Source: Dyadobacter frigoris
GTDB lineage: Bacteria; Bacteroidota; Bacteroidia; Cytophagales; Spirosomataceae
Direction of reading: 5' to 3'
Length of the DNA: 64,000 nucleotides
Assembly: GCF_005280585.1 (NCBI RefSeq)
Contig: NZ_SZVO01000009.1
Location: 186,001-250,000 of the forward strand
How positions within the stretch are numbered: the first letter of the stretch is position 1; every line of letters begins with the position of its first letter. A model generated the notes under the pieces. The model was given only the letters and a program-made list of their open reading frames with translations, ran no database searches and was not told the DNA's origin. Positions 9,513 through 19,000 of the stretch are shown piece by piece. The translations under genes were made by a program, and so were the position numbers.

Positions 9513-10043
9513 ATGAAAATAGAAAAAAGTTATTTCACAGCAACTGCTTTTGCAGCCTTTATGCTCCTGACAGGTTTGAGTACCCAAGCCCAGACACTGG
9601 CCAAAAATACAGCCTGGCTTGAAAAACAGCTCAACAAACTGATCATCGAGGATGACAACCACAACCTGAAAAGTAAAGACAAAAAAGCAGTACCCAAATT
9701 TGATTTCAAAGGTTGTCAGATGAATATGGTGCTGGACAGCAAGGATGAAAATGTATCGTTTGGCATGAACATGGCATGGCAGCTGAAAGATGTCAGGAAG
9801 GTGACTTACAAGCAAAATAAAGACGGGCAGTATACACTGATACTGGATGTTCCCGCCGATAAAATTAAAATGAATATGGGTGTTGGCGGATTTTCAGGTT
9901 CTTTTAATATGGATGATGAAGATATTAAAGAATCGGGTACAAACAGCTCGTTTAGTCTGGACACAAAAGATGAGGCCCTGGTTAAAGAAATAAAACAGAA
10001 GTTTGAAGAGTCTGTACAGCTTTGCCGCAAAGCCAACAGCTGA
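9513..10043 (+). CDS. small secreted protein of unknown function
   Basis: 176 residues with a clear signal peptide (MKIEKSYFTATAFAAFMLLTGLSTQAQ). The mature protein is lysine- and aspartate-rich, with a single FKGCQMNM cysteine and a second near the C-terminus (SVQLCRKANS), which could form a disulphide. Predicted beta strands (KVTYKQNKDGQYTLILDVP) precede a glycine/methionine-rich stretch and a helical tail (DEALVKEIKQKFEESVQLC). No family was recognised. It is flanked by its own terminator and looks monocistronic. Confidence 0.75.
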   Translation: MKIEKSYFTATAFAAFMLLTGLSTQAQTLAKNTAWLEKQLNKLIIEDDNHNLKSKDKKAVPKFDFKGCQMNMVLDSKDENVSFGMNMAWQLKDVRKVTYKQNKDGQYTLILDVPADKIKMNMGVGGFSGSFNMDDEDIKESGTNSSFSLDTKDEALVKEIKQKFEESVQLCRKANS

Positions 10044-10114
10044 CAGGCCCGAAAATACTAAAACAGATTAACACAAAACTGTCAATTAACGATTTTATAG
10101 GTAGAGATAATTTG

Positions 10115-10148
10115 AACAAGAGTTCCGGGATCGGGGCTCTTGTTTTTG
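10115..10148 (+). terminator. Rho-independent terminator after the secreted protein gene
   Basis: ACAAGAG and CTCTTGT arms, with partial extension into the GC-rich loop, are followed by TTTTTGTGTTT. It lies ~75 bp downstream of the stop codon at 10043. Confidence 0.75.
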
Positions 10149-10384
10149 TGTTTAGGTCCTTGTCTTTTAGGTAATTATATCACCGTATTCCATAGTACGG
10201 TTACCGGTTTTGACTTTTATTCCACCGCGTTTAAAGTCAAAGTATCCTTACACGTATTTTCAGTCCTGAGCTTGATCTGTTGTCCTAATTTTGGAATATC
10301 AAAAGGAAGACGGCGTTGAACGGAGTATCGATTTCTCTTCTCTTTTGGATATTTTCTCAATCCTTAACAACAAACAATATCGTA
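10149..10384. other. leader region upstream of the small peptide and LytTR genes
   Basis: About 236 bp between the terminator and the 31-codon reading frame. A short frame from a TTG near 10291 has no domain or signal features and is not called as a gene. This stretch presumably holds the promoter for the peptide and the LytTR gene. Confidence 0.4.
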
Positions 10385-10480
10385 ATGAAAATTTTAAAAA
10401 TTACACTGCTGCTTGCCGTCATAGGCGCAACTTCTGTGCTTGTAGCCAGAAAGAAACCAAGAGACATTATTTCTGTATAA
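10385..10480 (+). CDS. 31-residue single-span membrane peptide
   Basis: The frame encodes MKILKITLLLAVIGATSV followed by LVARKKPRDIISV: a basic start, one hydrophobic segment of ~18 residues and a positively charged tail. It lies 115 bp upstream of the LytTR start on the same strand. Such peptides can be real regulators, signals or simply chance. The clean composition and position support a gene, but there is no homology evidence. Confidence 0.4.
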   Translation: MKILKITLLLAVIGATSVLVARKKPRDIISV

Positions 10481-10594
10481 CCGGCAAAACAGGTTTTGAG
10501 TCAGGACTTTTTTTGCAGGATTAAGCCATACCATTTCTCAAAACATACGCCCGAATTTAACCGTCATTTCTCACTATTAAATTTTTGCTCGAAC

Positions 10595-10993
10595 ATGAAA
10601 AATTTTACAAAATCAAGTAAAAGGAAAACAACAAAAAAAGCACTTGAAGCATCAGGAACCGACATTGTAGTCCAATATATGGGGCATCCGATTGCCGTTA
10701 CTACCAATACGATCACATTTTTACAGGGATCGGGAAATTATACTTTCATTTATACTGACGCTGGTAAAAAATATCTGGTTTGTAAAACCATGAAGTTGCT
10801 TGCTGAAAATCTGAAACAAAATTTTATCCGCATTCATAAATCTTTTCTGATCAATTCCGATCTCGTTGTTGAACGTATAGAGGATGACCGTTTACTCAAA
10901 ATGGCCTGCGGCAGAGAAGTAACCGTGAGCCGTAGAAAAAATAAACAAATAACAAAAATCCTGAATCATTCCAATTTGCAGATAAGCGCGTAA
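10595..10993 (+). CDS. stand-alone LytTR DNA-binding regulator
   Basis: The start is placed at 10595 (MKNFTKSSKRK), because the 33 residues upstream in frame look non-coding. The ~132-residue protein is almost entirely one LytTR domain: ITFLQGSGNYTFIYTDAGKK, then LVCKTMKLLAENL, FIRIHKSFLINSDLV and the terminal VTVSRRKNKQITKIL. In LytTR proteins these strands bind paired direct repeats upstream of target genes. There is no receiver domain and no sensor kinase beside it, so its input is unknown. The short hydrophobic peptide encoded just upstream could be linked to it. Confidence 0.85.
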   Translation: MKNFTKSSKRKTTKKALEASGTDIVVQYMGHPIAVTTNTITFLQGSGNYTFIYTDAGKKYLVCKTMKLLAENLKQNFIRIHKSFLINSDLVVERIEDDRLLKMACGREVTVSRRKNKQITKILNHSNLQISA

Positions 10994-11159
10994 AATTTCA
11001 AAACTCATTTTATATTTAGCTGTTGTTGATTTTATATTTGAAAGTTGTCTTAGCAGCCGATTTTGACAGGGCAAGTTCCGCTTTATGTCGTCAGTGATAA
11101 TACGATGAAATATCGGCTGCTTTAACAGCTTAAAAAGTAAATAATTAACTTGTTTTGAT

Positions 11160-12020
11160 ATGAAAATTAAACACCTGACTTTTCTTGCACTGGCATTTGC
11201 TATGGGTAATAATCCCGTTTTTGCACAAAAAGGGAAACCGCTTTTTCCCGAACAGCCGGGTATGGTATCTTATACTTTTCGTAAAAGTTTAGCAAAAGAT
11301 GCGGCTGCAACGCTGGATACTTTGAAGAGTCTTGGCATTAAAGACATGGAATTTTCCAGTCTGTTTGGTAAAACAGCAGCTGATCTTCGTAAATTATTGG
11401 ATGAAAGAGGTATCAAAGCTTCCTCATTCGGGGTTGGCTATGCGGATGCGCTGGACAAAACGCAGGAAGTAGGCCAAAATGCAAAAATCCTGGGCGCCAA
11501 GTTTGTCCGTGTAGCCTGGGTGCCTCATCAGGGAGCATTTACACTGGCTATGGCAGAAAAAACAGTAGCCGATTTCAACCAGATCGGCAAGCGTCTCAAA
11601 GATGAATTTGGTCTTACTTTCTGTTATCATAACCATGGTTATGAATTTGAAAAATACGAAGACGGTACTTTGATGGACTATATTATCGAGAAAACCGATC
11701 CGAAATATGTAAGCTTTGAACTGGATATGTTGTGGGCATTTTTCCCTGGACAGGACCCTGCGGCGCTGATCAAAAAATATCCCGGCCGTTTCAAACTGGT
11801 ACACATGAAAGATCTTCGCAAGGGCGTCCAGGGCAACATGTCAGGGGGAACTCCGGTTGAAAACGATGTTGCTTTGGGAACAGGACAGCTGGATATTCCA
11901 ACGATTTTGAAAGCTGCCAAAAAATCTTCGATCGAACATTTTTATATTGAAGACGAAAGCCCGAGTTACGCCACGCAGGTTCCACAAACCATAGCCTATT
12001 TGAAAAGTCTGACGTATTAA
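11160..12020 (+). CDS. secreted sugar phosphate isomerase/epimerase-like TIM-barrel protein
   Basis: 286 residues with a signal peptide ending at VFAQ. The rest is an AP-endonuclease-2/xylose-isomerase-like TIM barrel: PGMVSYTFR, LGIKDMEFSS, FVRVAWVPHQG, FCYHNHGYEFE, VSFELDMLWAFFPG, FKLVHMKDLRKG and HFYIEDESP. The His and acidic residues in these blocks usually bind a divalent metal. Exported members are common in Bacteroidota, often beside ThuA or Gfo/Idh/MocA genes for unusual glycosides. The natural substrate is unknown. A 20-bp-arm terminator follows, so it is transcriptionally separate from the second isomerase. Confidence 0.85.
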   Translation: MKIKHLTFLALAFAMGNNPVFAQKGKPLFPEQPGMVSYTFRKSLAKDAAATLDTLKSLGIKDMEFSSLFGKTAADLRKLLDERGIKASSFGVGYADALDKTQEVGQNAKILGAKFVRVAWVPHQGAFTLAMAEKTVADFNQIGKRLKDEFGLTFCYHNHGYEFEKYEDGTLMDYIIEKTDPKYVSFELDMLWAFFPGQDPAALIKKYPGRFKLVHMKDLRKGVQGNMSGGTPVENDVALGTGQLDIPTILKAAKKSSIEHFYIEDESPSYATQVPQTIAYLKSLTY

Positions 12021-12052
12021 TAACAGGTTTTAATCCCGTTTTGAGACGGATC

Positions 12053-12109
12053 AAACCATAAAATTACCGTTAGAGCGGCAATTCAGCTTTAACGGTAATT
12101 TTATGGTTT
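12053..12109 (+). terminator. long perfect hairpin terminator between two isomerase genes
   Basis: Exact 20-bp arms (AAACCATAAAATTACCGTTA and complement) surround a 17-nt loop. The A/T-rich arm ends give a U-rich tail. It lies 32 bp after the stop codon at 12020. Confidence 0.85.
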
Positions 12110-12160
12110 AATTTTATCCGGAACTGTCGAAAAGAATGTTTTAAAGAAATTAACATCACT

Positions 12161-12973
12161 ATGGATATCAGTTTTTATGCACCACAATGGGGAAATACGC
12201 TTCCTTTTGATACTTTTTGTAAAAATGTAAAAGCCGCAGGATACAATGGCGTGGAAATGAGTTTGCCATTTGATGAAAAAGAAAAGCAGGAAATCCTTGC
12301 TGTTATCGCAGATCATGACCTGAAATTAATTGGCCAGTACTGGCAATCATTTGAGCGTGATTTGAGTGAACATCTGGTGAATTATGAAAAACATCTCCGT
12401 AATCTGATCGCTGCTGATCCGGTTTTTATCAATTGTCAGACAGGGAAAGACTATTTCAGTTTCAGCCAGAATAAAATACTTTTTGATTTAGCAAAGCGGC
12501 TTTCTGAGGAATCCGGAATTGCCATCATTCATGAAACCCACCGCGGCAAATGTTTGTACGCTGCCAATATTACCGAAGATTACCTGACCAGGATTCCTGA
12601 TCTTCGCATCACGCTGGATATTTCGCACTGGTGTAATGTTCATGAATCCTTGCTGGAAGATCAGCAGGAAGCAGTTGATCTGGCCATCGCGCATACTGCT
12701 CATATTCACAGCCGGGTAGGGCATTCGGAAGGGCCGCAGGTGAATGATCCCCGCGCTCCGGAATGGGCAGAGGTACTGGAAACGCATTTAAAATGGTGGG
12801 ATAAAATAGCCCAAATTCACAGCAAAAATAATACTCAGCTTACCGTAACCACAGAATTTGGCCCGGCCACTTATATGCCCGTTCTGCCTTATACCCAGTT
12901 GCCGGTTGGCGATCAGTGGGAAATTAACGTTCACATGATGAACCTTTTAAAGAAGCGGTATCAGGTATTTTGA
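12161..12973 (+). CDS. cytoplasmic sugar isomerase/epimerase-like TIM-barrel protein
   Basis: 270 residues with no signal peptide. It shows the same barrel fold as the preceding gene: MDISFYAPQWG, AAGYNGVEMSLPF, INCQTGKDYFS, IIHETHRGKCLYAA, LRITLDISHWCNVHE, HIHSRVGHSEGP and TEFGPATYMP. The His/Glu/Asp set fits metal-dependent isomerases or epimerases such as those of the IolE/IolI group. Substrate cannot be assigned. The two barrels are only distantly similar, so this is family recurrence and not a recent duplication. Confidence 0.83.
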   Translation: MDISFYAPQWGNTLPFDTFCKNVKAAGYNGVEMSLPFDEKEKQEILAVIADHDLKLIGQYWQSFERDLSEHLVNYEKHLRNLIAADPVFINCQTGKDYFSFSQNKILFDLAKRLSEESGIAIIHETHRGKCLYAANITEDYLTRIPDLRITLDISHWCNVHESLLEDQQEAVDLAIAHTAHIHSRVGHSEGPQVNDPRAPEWAEVLETHLKWWDKIAQIHSKNNTQLTVTTEFGPATYMPVLPYTQLPVGDQWEINVHMMNLLKKRYQVF

Positions 12974-13025
12974 GTCGCCGGATTTATTTGTTTGGCGAAT
13001 GAAACGTTGGATAAATTTAAACTTT

Positions 13026-14042
13026 TCAACCTGTTATTTCAACGGGTCTTCCAATTAGCGGTATGATCAGTTTATCTTTTGGATGTTCATTTTCAGCCGC
13101 AGTAAGCAACTGTTTTAAAGGCTCGCCAAGCGGCTCATCTGACAAATCAAAAGTGCCGTAATGCATTGGTATGTAATATTTTGCATTCAATTCTGTAAAA
13201 GCTTTGAGTGCATCTTTCGGCGACTGATGATTTGGGCTCATAAACCACTCCGGAGCATAGGCGCCTATGCCTAAAATAGCATAATCGAAACTGCCGAAAA
13301 CGGCTGCCATTTGCTTATAATGCGTATCATAACCACTATCGCCTCCAAATAAAATCCGTTTACCTTTCGCTTCAATAACAAAACCACCCCAAAGGCGAAA
13401 GTTCGTGTCAAAAAGTCCTCGTTTAGACCAATGTCTGGACGGAACGAAAGTTATTTTAATTGGTTGATTATCTGTGTTATATTGTTGATACCAACCAGCT
13501 TCTTCAGTATTATCAGATGCTGTAAACTCTTTTACCAGTTCCTTCATATGAAGTCCCGTCAGATAGCGGACATCCGGATTTTGTTTTGATAAAATATTCA
13601 GACTTTTTTTATCGAGATGATCCCTGTGATCATGCGAAAGAAGTATATAATCCAGATTAACTAGGCGGTGAATATCTACCGGAAATTCAGACAGGCGCTT
13701 GACCGAAAGTATATCGCCAAATACAGGATCTGTCAAAATCGTAATGCCGCCGATACGAATGTAAAATGTACTGTGACCGAGCCAGACGAAAATATCATCC
13801 GTTGTTTCAAGCCAGGAATTATCCCTGAAAATCACAGGATTCCAGATTTCTTCGCGTTTTTGTTCTTTAAACGGATTGCGCTGAAATTTCCAGCGCAACA
13901 CGTCTTTTAATTCCGCCGAAAAAGTATGATTCAGATTCATAAACCTGCCCTGCGCATCCACCGGCGTTCCCTGCCAGCCTTCGGGCGCTTTCGGTGTTTT
14001 TAAGTCCGGGTTACTAAGGTATTTGCTGGCAGGATTTGTCAT
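13026..14042 (-). CDS. NAPE-PLD-like MBL-fold hydrolase
   Basis: 338 residues with a metallo-beta-lactamase fold. The metal motif SHDHRDHLD is at residues 136-144. Other conserved blocks are WLGHSTFYIRIGG, LTDPVFGD, FVPSRHWSKRGLFD, LFGGDSGYDTHY and YIPMHYGTFDLSDEPLGEP, which place it with N-acyl-phosphatidylethanolamine phospholipase-D-like and UlaG-like hydrolases. It lacks a signal peptide and is probably cytoplasmic. Bacterial substrates of this group are uncertain. It lies downstream of the SDR remnant on the same strand. Confidence 0.85.
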   Translation of the reverse strand: MTNPASKYLSNPDLKTPKAPEGWQGTPVDAQGRFMNLNHTFSAELKDVLRWKFQRNPFKEQKREEIWNPVIFRDNSWLETTDDIFVWLGHSTFYIRIGGITILTDPVFGDILSVKRLSEFPVDIHRLVNLDYILLSHDHRDHLDKKSLNILSKQNPDVRYLTGLHMKELVKEFTASDNTEEAGWYQQYNTDNQPIKITFVPSRHWSKRGLFDTNFRLWGGFVIEAKGKRILFGGDSGYDTHYKQMAAVFGSFDYAILGIGAYAPEWFMSPNHQSPKDALKAFTELNAKYYIPMHYGTFDLSDEPLGEPLKQLLTAAENEHPKDKLIIPLIGRPVEITG

Positions 14043-14092
14043 GTATTTTGAAACTATTTAAAAATCTGAAAATAAGATGGTTATATTGTTTT

Positions 14093-14428
14093 TTAGTTTT
14101 CAGTGGATTTATTATCTGTGAATAAATGGATTTTTACATCGTTATGAATTTCGAAAGATTCTTTGATCAATGTTTCACTGCCGCTCCAAAGATCGTTCCG
14201 GAATGTTTTATTGTAACTGTCCTTGGATGATTTTTTTTGTTTGGGACCTTCATAATATTTTCCTGAAATTTTATCAAATGTATTATCAGTCAGCATCTTA
14301 CTGAAATTTTTTGCTGATGTATTGACAGAATATACTCCGTCATAAATCCGCATGACAGGCATAATGTTTTTCCATGCCCAGATTTCCAATGCATTTCCTT
14401 CTCTGGCTAATTCCGTTCCGGGCATCAA
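14093..14428 (-). pseudogene. 3' remnant of a short-chain dehydrogenase gene
   Basis: The ~110 residues match only the C-terminal third of retinol/protochlorophyllide-reductase-like SDRs: LMPGTELAREGN, then VYSVNTSAKNFSKMLTD, ISGKYYEGPKQKKSS and NDLWSGSETLIKES. In complete members the Rossmann motif TGxxxGxG and the YxxxK active site lie ~200 residues upstream, and both are absent here. The fragment starts exactly where the Crp/Fnr gene stops, in a different frame. That suggests a deletion fused the two genes. It is unlikely to make an active enzyme. Confidence 0.7.
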
Positions 14429-14952
14429 CCAAGGTAGGAAGCCAGCAATGAAAGTGGAATTCGGTTGGCCAGATGCGGGAATTTTTCTAAAAAATGCGGA
14501 TACCGTGTCGTTGCGTCTTCTGCAAGCACTGGGCTTATCCGGTTGACTTTTTCGAGTAATCCTTTCGAGGTAATTTTGTTTAAAATAGCATCCCAGTTAA
14601 TAATAGTTGCCGACAATTCTGCCATGGCTTCTCTGCTGAAAATGATCAGCTCACAATCTGACACAGCCTGAATATATTCAGTCGAAGGAATGTTGTAATT
14701 ATAGCTGTTCAGGTCAACGGCGAAATCGTTTTCCTCGATAAAATAACGGGTAATTTCATCGCCCTTTTTGTTGTAATAACAAACCCTTAAAATACCGTCG
14801 CTTATAAAAGCGACCTGTTTGGCTATATTTCCGGCTTCGGAGAAACACTCCTCCTTTTTCAGCGACATTTTCCTGGCTTTTTGTTTGACAAGATCGATCT
14901 GCTGTTGGTTAAGTTGTCCGAATGTGAGCAGATAATTGATTAAATTTTCCAT
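14425..14952 (-). pseudogene. Crp/Fnr-family regulator truncated in its DNA-binding domain
   Basis: The start is set at 14952 (MENLINYLLTFGQL); the upstream extension is not Crp-like. Residues ~1-120 form a cyclic-nucleotide-binding fold (VAFISDGILRVCYYNKKGDEITRYFIEENDFAVDL), then a dimerisation helix and FPHLANRIPLSLLASYLG, after which the frame stops. Intact Bacteroidota relatives continue for ~15-20 residues with the recognition helix (typically an xxETLSRIR-type sequence). That helix is missing, so specific DNA binding is probably lost. The stop codon overlaps the SDR remnant. Confidence 0.75.
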
Positions 14953-15083
14953 AGCGCAAGTTGCAAAAGCTGATTGATTTGAAATTTGCCAAATGACAAA
15001 TTCATGGGCAGTAAGGATTTTTTTGCTGGTTTTATGTAAATGGATAAATAATCCTGAACAGGCAGCAGAAACCAAATCCGGGA

Positions 15084-15860
15084 TTACTGCGCCGTGTAAC
15101 CGCCATCTATTACAACAGCCTGGCCCGTTATACCACGGGCTTTTCCACTCGCCAGGAAAAGTACATAATCTGAAATTTCCTGAACGTCAAGCAATCTTTT
15201 CTGTGGGACAAGCGGATAAATAATCTCTTCGAGCACCTTGTCAAAAGCTATATTTCTTGACTTTGCAAGATCTGAAAGCTGATTTTTCACCAGTGGCGTA
15301 TCAACATAACCCGGGCAAACGGCATTCACGGTTATCCCATATTCAGCAGTTTCAAGAGCCGCCACTTTTGTCAGGCCGATCAACCCATGTTTAGCGCTGT
15401 TATAAGCCGCTTTGCCAGCAAAACCGACCAGTCCGTTAATGGAAGCCATATTGATAATTCTCCCTGAATTTTGTTTTTTCATGACCGGAAGAATGTGTTT
15501 TATTGCGATAAAAGGAGCGGTCAGCATGATTTTCAAGAGCAGCTCAAATGCCTCCGTCGGGAAGGTTTCAATGGGAGAAATGTACTGCATTCCGGCGTTA
15601 TTTATGAGTACATCCACGCAGCCAAACATGTTGAGTGTTTCGTCCAGAGCACTTATTATTTCCTTTTCGCTGGTAACGTCACAACGGATTCCGGTAACGT
15701 CAAACCCTTCATTCCGTAGGTCCAAAGCTGCCAGAAAAACCTTTTCTGCATTTGAATCACTCAGGATAACACTTGCACCCTGAATGGCAAATTCCTTACC
15801 TATCGCGTAGCCGATTCCACTTGCTGCGCCTGTAATAAAAACAACCTGATTCCGGATCAT
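15084..15860 (-). CDS. bdhA: D-beta-hydroxybutyrate dehydrogenase-type SDR
   Basis: 258 residues with a classical SDR layout: TGAASGIG near residue 11, NNAG near 91, catalytic Ser/Tyr/Lys in MASINGLVGFAGKAAYNSAKHG, and a C-terminal DGGYTAQ. The block from ILPVMKK to VNAVCPGYVDTPLV is characteristic of 3-hydroxybutyrate dehydrogenases, which interconvert 3-hydroxybutyrate and acetoacetate with NAD+. The gene symbol is a family-level call. It reads away from the hybrid sensor kinase across a ~140-bp promoter region, and the truncated Crp/Fnr gene lies downstream in the same direction. Confidence 0.8.
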   Translation of the reverse strand: MIRNQVVFITGAASGIGYAIGKEFAIQGASVILSDSNAEKVFLAALDLRNEGFDVTGIRCDVTSEKEIISALDETLNMFGCVDVLINNAGMQYISPIETFPTEAFELLLKIMLTAPFIAIKHILPVMKKQNSGRIINMASINGLVGFAGKAAYNSAKHGLIGLTKVAALETAEYGITVNAVCPGYVDTPLVKNQLSDLAKSRNIAFDKVLEEIIYPLVPQKRLLDVQEISDYVLFLASGKARGITGQAVVIDGGYTAQ

Positions 15861-16000
15861 ATTTTTTGGTATTAGCTAAATCAAAGCTAATGATATTTTA
15901 CAAACCCGGATTTAAAATATTTTTAATTTTGGCATCGTAGCTAAACGGTGTACAGTTAATAAAATCTTGTATATTACTACAAATATGCCTGCCGTAGAAT

Positions 16001-19000
16001 ATGTCGCTTTGTAATGGAAATAAGAAGGGTGTTTTTTATTCAATATGTTTTGCGGCACTGCTGCAATTAATAACCTTCATTGTTTTTGCACAAAACAAAC
16101 CTGTTCACTTCAAAAAGCTTTCCACCGACAATGGTCTTTCAAGCAACAATGTAAATTGTATTTTTCAGGACAAAAAAGGCTTTATTTGGCTTGGTACCAG
16201 AAATGGACTGAACAGATATGACGGCAGCAAGGTGATCACTTATAGAAATAACGAAAAGGATCCGTTCAGCCTGACCAATAATTATGTGACGGGTATTGTC
16301 GAGGATAATGCAGGCGATATCTGGATTGCGACGGTCGGAGGCGGATTGAATATGTTCGACAGAAGCAAAAGCAGATTTTACGCTTACAAGCATATTGCAA
16401 AAAATCATAAAAGTATTATTACGAACTACATCAGCCGATTAGAAACCGATAAAAACGGGAAGCTCTGGCTGGCTACTTCGGAAGGATTGGATTTATTCGA
16501 TCCGGTCACCAAGTCTGTCACGGCGCATTTCAGAAATGATCCGGCCAATCAGAAAAGCATCAGTGACAATAATGTTTATACCGTTTTTTGCGACCGTGAA
16601 AATAATATTTGGGCCGGCACTGCTCATGGGTTGAACTTTCTGGACCGAAAAACCAATAGTTTTAAAAGATTTGTTTCTGATCAAGATAAATTTTCCCTGT
16701 CTGGAAATGATGTAAGATGTATTTTCCAGGATAGTCTGGGCAGGATATGGGTTGGGACATTTGGTGAAGGCTTGAATCTTTACAAACCCGGTGAAAATAC
16801 TTTTACACATTTCAAAAATGATCCTGCCAACCCTGCATCGCTGTCTAATAACAACATTACCAGTATCAGACAGATTAGGGAAAATTTATATATAGGTACT
16901 GAAAATGGCGGACTCAATATTCTCAATATGAATAAATGGAGCTTTACTTCCTACGTTCATGACGATATTGATCAAAGCAGCGTTTCGTCAAATTCAGTTG
17001 ACTACATTTATAAAGACCGGCAAAATAATCTTTGGCTTGGGATATATAGCGGAGGAGCCAATGTTTTTGTTAACAGTAATAATTTTGAACACTACGAACA
17101 TAATACCTTACCTGGGAGTCTTTCCCATAATTTTGTTCTTTGTTTTTTTGAAGATGCAGACAAAAATTTCTGGATAGGAACAGACGGAGGCGGTTTGAAT
17201 TTGTATGATCGAAAAGCTGAAAAATTTATGGCTTACAAACATACGCAGGCATCGAAAAGTATCAGCGGGAATTACATTCTGGCAATTGTGGAAGATAGCC
17301 GGCAAAAACTCTGGATTGGTACCTGGGGAGATGGTGTGAGTATTTTTGAGAGAAAACCGGAAAATTTACGACTATAAAACACGATAAAACCCGGGCAAAC
17401 AGTTTACGCAATAACAATGTATATACTATTGCGATTACCCCGGACAAAAAAATGTGGTTTAGTACTTATGGTGATGGGATTGATTCCTATGATCCGGAAA
17501 CAAAACAATTTGAACATCATTTTAATGATCCCCTGGTTCCTGGAAGTCTTTGTAATAATATTGTAAATTCGTTGTTGACAGACCATTCAGGAAGACTTTG
17601 GATCGGTACGGAAGATGGAAAACTTAGTCTGTACGATCCGGAATCCGGAAAATTCATTGCCAAAAATGTTTCCGATAAACAGGTAACAGACAATCCTATA
17701 ATTTCTATTTCTCAGGATCATCATGGTATTTTATGGCTTGCTACCGTCAAGGGCCTGATTCGCTATGATCCTGAAACAGAGCAGCACAAAAGATATACAA
17801 CGGAAGATGGTCTGATCAATAATCTGACGCAGGCCGTAGTCGAGGACAACCAGGGGATGATTTGGATCAGTACTGCCGCCGGACTTTCGATGTTTGATCC
17901 GGTACGAAAAAAGTTTAAGCGTTACTCTGCCGGATATGGTTTACAGGCAAACGAGTTCAAACAGAAATCCGGTTATAAGGATTCCAATGGCAATTTGTAT
18001 TTCGGAGGTGTAAATGGTTTTAACAAATTTGACCCGCGCCTGTTAATTCCGGGAGAACATAGATTTCCGATTGTATTGACAAATTTAAAAATCTTCAATA
18101 AAAATATTAAAGTAAGTTCGGATGGCAGCACCCCGCTTGAAAAGGATATTTCAGAGACTTCTTCCATCACACTTTCACATGATCAGTCATTTATTTCTCT
18201 GGAATTTACGGCGCTGGATTATACGTTTTCAGGAGAGAAATATGCTTACATCCTGGAAGGATTTGACAAAGAATGGAACTACGTAGGATCGAATAATTCG
18301 GCTGTTTACACAAACCTGCCACCGGGGAATTATACATTTAAAGTCAAGGCCCAAAACTTTTCAGGAAGCTGGACCGAAGGCACTAATCATTTATCCCTAA
18401 CCATTACACCGCCTTTCTGGACAATCTGGTGGTTTCAGATTTTGTGTCTTCTACTTTTGGCCTGGCTGGTTTACGCCATTTACAGGTATCGTGTCAATGC
18501 CATTATAGCCCAAAAGGCAGATTTAGAAAAGCTTGTGGAGCAACGAACTATCGTAGTACAAAAGCAGGCGGAAGAATTGTATGAGCAGTCTGAGCATCTT
18601 CAATCTTTAAATGAAGAATTGCAGGCCCAGTCAGAGGAGTTAAGGTCCCAAACCGACGAGCTGTTTATTCAGCGTGAACAGGAACAATCTGCCCGGGAAG
18701 AAGCGGAACGGGCTAATCAGGCTAAAAGTATATTTCTGGCGACAATGAGCCATGAAATAAGAACGCCTATGAACGGCGTTATTGGAATGACCGCGTTATT
18801 ATCTGAAACGGAATTAACCCGGGAACAAAGAGATTATACCAGGACAATTGCTACCAGCGGAGAAGCTTTGTTAAATGTGATCGATGATATTCTTGATTAT
18901 TCCAAAATTGAATCAGGTAATATTGATCTTGAAAAACAAGAGTTTGACCTGCGTGTGGTTATGGAAGAAATTATGGATCTTTTTGCCGTGCAGGCTTCCA

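Noticed and set aside
10291..10524. 77-codon frame before the LytTR gene
   Set aside because: Starts at TTG, has no domain or signal and overlaps the better 31-residue peptide frame.
17404..17586. Possibility that the two kinase halves are separate genes
   Set aside because: The second frame continues upstream of its first ATG with matching propeller sequence, and one added A unites the two. A split is a frameshift, not two genes.
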